A program made the position numbers and the translations under genes. A DNA stretch of 64,000 nt, taken from NCBI GenBank assembly GCA_964398945.1, contig CAYNOT010000021.1, forward strand, positions 34,969 through 98,968. Direction: 5' to 3'. Source of the stretch: JBGTGG01 sp964398945. GTDB lineage: Bacteria; Bacteroidota; Bacteroidia; Cytophagales; Cyclobacteriaceae. The notes under the pieces were generated by a model, which saw only the letters and a program-made list of their open reading frames with translations, did not search any database and was not told the DNA's origin. This document shows positions 62,023 to 64,000 of this stretch, one piece after another. Numbering within the stretch: position 1 is the first letter of the stretch; every line of letters begins with the position of its first letter.

Positions 62023-62673
62023 ATGCTGAAAATTTTAGATTTCTTGATTGACTATGGATCGCTTCTATCCTTCGGTTTGAGTTTTACTTTAATTTTGTTC
62101 TATTTCCTTTTAGGAAAGAACAGTAAAAGAAGTGTATTTTTTGCTATCAGCATAACACTGCTAATTCTTTCAACTATGCTTTCTGCTATGTATCTGCCTA
62201 TGCAGATTGACACATTTAAACCAATTATTCTTTATCCCATATCTCTAGTATTCATTTTAGTAATGTCTAGATTGAATGAAACATTTAAAAAAAATGCTTC
62301 TAAAATACTTTACACAATTCATGGGATTCTATTTGTTATTGGACTTCAATTTTTAAATGCTGGTGCCAATACTTGGGGAAATTTTGGAGTTTGGATAGGG
62401 ATTTTCATGACTTCTAATTCAATTCTTCTTCTTCTTCTTCTTACTTTTTATGTTCAACGGAATATTTTTAATTTTTATGGCATAATTCGATTAAGTGCTG
62501 GTATTATTAGTTTGTTTCTATTACTCTACAAAAACGGATCGGAACAAAAGTTTACTTATGATGGTACTTTTGAATTCTTAATGAGCGGAGCTTCACTTTT
62601 TTTCTCTATTATTCTTATCCTAGAAGGAGCACTTATTATTCGGTTCCATCGTCTCAATCAACATAGTGCATAG
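62023..62673 (+). CDS. Polytopic membrane protein of unknown function
   Basis: 216 residues with seven predicted helices and almost no extramembrane sequence. Position 13 bases after the previous stop indicates one operon. A run of six Leu codons near residue 140 comes from a CTT repeat (62423-62442). I recognise no family. As partner of the upstream orphan it could be its exporter, receptor or immunity factor, but nothing shows this. AT-rich like its neighbour. Confidence 0.65.
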   Translation: MLKILDFLIDYGSLLSFGLSFTLILFYFLLGKNSKRSVFFAISITLLILSTMLSAMYLPMQIDTFKPIILYPISLVFILVMSRLNETFKKNASKILYTIHGILFVIGLQFLNAGANTWGNFGVWIGIFMTSNSILLLLLLTFYVQRNIFNFYGIIRLSAGIISLFLLLYKNGSEQKFTYDGTFEFLMSGASLFFSIILILEGALIIRFHRLNQHSA

Positions 62674-62957
62674 TACGGTGCTTTGTCAGTAGGTTACCTT
62701 AGAAATTCGATTACTCTGTGGGGGTATAAATGAAGTACCTAGAATGGGCTATAATGAGGGTAAATTTTTAAGATATGATTTACTTAAAGCCGCAGACGAC
62801 CCAGCCAAAGTATTCGGATATTGCATTCTATACCGTATGAAATTAGCGATCAGCTAGTAGATTTTGTGAAGAGTTGTGAAGAGTTGTCGGGAAGTGTTGA
62901 AACTAGTTACCATGTATCCAAACAAGTAATGAATTACACAAATCTTTTAATATTTTT
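62674..62957. other. Gene-free region between cassette and IS remnant
   Basis: Only open frames under 25 codons, such as one starting MIYLKPQTTQ at about 62775, possibly debris. AT-rich. No promoter or RNA recognised. Confidence 0.4.
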
Positions 62958-63060
62958 TCCTGTTTTCCGCATGACTATATAAGCATTGATAAAAACCTTG
63001 TTTTTGATCGATGAGGGTGTTTTTTCTTTGAAAACAGACTGACTCAGGGTAGTTTTAGAA

Positions 63061-63516
63061 GTGTATGTCCGAAAGAAGAAAAACAAGAGTGGAATAATCA
63101 GTGTTCAGGTTATTGATACTTCTGGCCCTATTGATCGATTGGTTAAAACAATTGGCCACTCTGCGCATCATGAAGAAGTTTTAGATCTGGTGCGCAAAGC
63201 ACATCTATTCATAGCCAAATACACCAATCAAAAAGAGTTTGTTTTCAATGCTTTGTCAAAAGATAATTTTCTTGCCACATTAAAAACTGGGTTAAAGAAA
63301 GTTCAGGTTATTGGCCCTGAATTGATTTTAGGAAAACTCTTTGATGAGATTGGCTTTAACCAGATTACCGATGAGCTATTCCGCCACCTGGTATTAAGTC
63401 GACTCACTTTTCCGTTAAGTAAACTGAAAACAAGTGAGTACTTGCTCCGGTATCAAAATGTTGTTGTGGAGGTGGACAGCATTTATCGCTATCTGGATAA
63501 ATATCTGCTCACATGA
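63061..63516 (+). pseudogene. IS1634-like transposase, N-terminal fragment
   Basis: 151 residues from GTG 63061. Start VYVRKKKNKSGIISVQVID, then RLVKTIGHS, are family hallmarks. The N-terminal domain runs to VDSIYRYLDK, where the catalytic DDE core should begin; instead the frame breaks after YLLT. The fragment lacks all catalytic residues and cannot transpose. Confidence 0.8.
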
Positions 63517-63740
63517 TCATTGCTTTCTGTGCTTACAAACTTTATAAAGAATTGGAGCGACAGCTTAAGGAAAAAAAATCAAAATTAAGCCCTGAAAAAG
63601 CCTTGGAGCTCATGAAGACTATCTATAGGCTAAACATTGTCTTGCCAAACTCAGAAGAACCAGCGCACCTACATTTTGCAGAGGAAGAATCTCAACAAGA
63701 GCTACTGAAATCCTTTAATATAAAATTAAATCCAGACTGA
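63513..63740 (+). pseudogene. IS1634-like transposase, C-terminal fragment
   Basis: 75 residues read from an incidental ATG. In frame just upstream lies SAH, so the family's late segment AHMIIAFCAYKLYKELERQLKE is present, followed by MKTIYRLNIVLP and the C-terminus. It is in another frame from the N-terminal fragment. The two are joined at about 63495-63505, where roughly the central half of the gene is missing. Confidence 0.75.
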
Positions 63741-63797
63741 CCCAGCGCGGAAAACAGGAGTAAGAGAATTTTTCGAAATGATCACTTTTATTTATGG

Positions 63798-63956
63798 TTA
63801 AAAATTATTTGGTGTATCCAAATATGCCATCACCATTCGTATTTCACCATAACCGTAATCCTCTCCTAGCAGATTTTTTACGGGTGTCAATGCTGTTCCA
63901 CCAGCCTGTTCAAGCGCTTTTTTGATTGCAGGGATTTTTGAAGTGTCTGAGATGGT
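63798..63956 (-). pseudogene. C-terminal fragment of a small enzyme, possibly VOC/glyoxalase-like
   Basis: On the minus strand an open frame of 53 codons ends at TAA (63800-63798). It reads IPAIKKALEQAGGTALTPV, then GEDYGYGEIRMVMAYLDTPNNF. It has no start codon; its 5' side meets an in-frame TAG at the point where IS-like sequence begins. The ALEQAGG..LTPV then D-x-x-x-N pattern recalls the end of VOC-superfamily proteins, with low certainty. It appears cut by an insertion. Confidence 0.4.
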
Positions 63957-64000
63957 CTAATAAATCCGGACACAAAATTAAACTAAATTTGTGTTCCCAT
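63953..64000 (+). mobile_element. Possible left end of another insertion sequence
   Basis: TGGTCTAATAAATCCGGACA followed by an AT-rich stretch and TTCCCAT at the window edge, where an ATG may begin. TG-starting ends with TCCGGACA resemble IS3-type termini from memory. It coincides with the break in the minus-strand fragment. The element runs out of the window. Confidence 0.35.

Larger units (their letters stand above)
62958..63759. mobile_element. IS1634-like element, internally deleted
   Basis: Terminal inverted repeats TCCTGTTTTCCGC (62958-62970) and GCGGAAAACAGGA (63747-63759) are perfect over 13 bases and enclose 802 bp. Inside are only the N-terminal and C-terminal parts of one transposase. 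No clear target-site duplication was seen next to these ends. An intact IS of this family is about twice as long. Confidence 0.75.

Noticed and set aside
62418..62445. CTT repeat as a phase-variation tract
   Set aside because: The unit is three bases, so length changes would not shift the frame; at most they alter a Leu run in a membrane helix.

Overview
This window reads as a chromosomal scaffold piece from a member of the Bacteroidota, most likely a Cytophagales-type bacterium. The evidence is the gene families (DUF2911, DUF4199, BatA-like, IcmF fused mutase, CcoI/CcoS, DUF4097, DUF3667, LytS/LytTR pairs, many SPII lipoproteins) and promoter-like boxes of the Bacteroidota type (TTTG then TAnnTTTG). 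No rRNA, tRNA, CRISPR array or prophage was seen. One assembly gap of 100 Ns lies at 21733-21832 next to a repeat.

Layout. 1-2300: end of an unknown gene, two small secreted proteins framed by inverted palindromic repeats, and an orphan ExbD. 2.5-7.8 kb: BatA-like protein, a dihydroorotase homologue without its metal ligands, two DUF4199 membrane proteins and a GT2 glycosyltransferase, in one tight operon. 7.8-12 kb (minus strand): DoxX, ene-reductase, ArsR regulator, haloperoxidase/PAP2 lipoprotein, rhodanese. 12.4-15.5 kb: two tandem LytS-type kinases, the first with Gln in place of the phosphoacceptor His, and a LytTR regulator. 16-21.7 kb: SLC4-type anion transporter, small GNAT, pirin, hybrid-free kinase plus CheY-like receiver, TrmH-like rRNA methyltransferase. 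22-28.8 kb: rRNA methyltransferase with a near-leaderless GTG start, TypA/BipA, tandem UspA, CcoI and CcoS. 29.2-32.7 kb: IcmF on the minus strand. 33-43 kb: lipoproteins, a TPR protein with a HisKA domain but no ATPase domain, a WYL regulator divergent from a DinB protein with a shared operator-like palindrome, a truncated DUF3667 gene, phosphoesterase, GNAT, pentapeptide protein, GH16 glucanase. 43-46.6 kb: small membrane protein, hydrolase, Gfo/Idh/MocA oxidoreductase, LAS-peptidase-like protein. 46.7-55.2 kb (minus strand): two FtsX/MacB permeases, two DUF4097 proteins, a HEAT-repeat membrane protein and an ECF sigma factor, read as sigma factor to permeases. 55.6-60.8 kb: DUF2007 protein, two orphans and a giant tricorn-like S41 protease, with REP-like hairpins in nearly every intergenic gap. 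60.9-64 kb: a REP-associated tyrosine transposase (RAYT), an AT-rich two-gene cassette, an internally deleted IS1634-like element, and what looks like the start of another IS at the right edge.

The most interesting layer is the intergenic DNA. At least four unrelated palindromic repeat families are present. One (outer arms GCGGT/ACCGC, inner arms GGTG/CACC, loop TTGT) is found only within 53.7-60.9 kb, ends directly at the RAYT gene, and forms head-to-head pairs like enterobacterial BIMEs; this looks like a RAYT/REP system that has spread locally. Other points for follow-up: a 5' leader of about 90 bases duplicated in front of two unrelated secreted-protein genes 57 kb apart; the His-to-Gln LytS paralogue; the TGACA-N6-TGTCA operator pair; and a peptide motif shared between the truncated gene at the left edge and the AT-rich cassette beside the RAYT.
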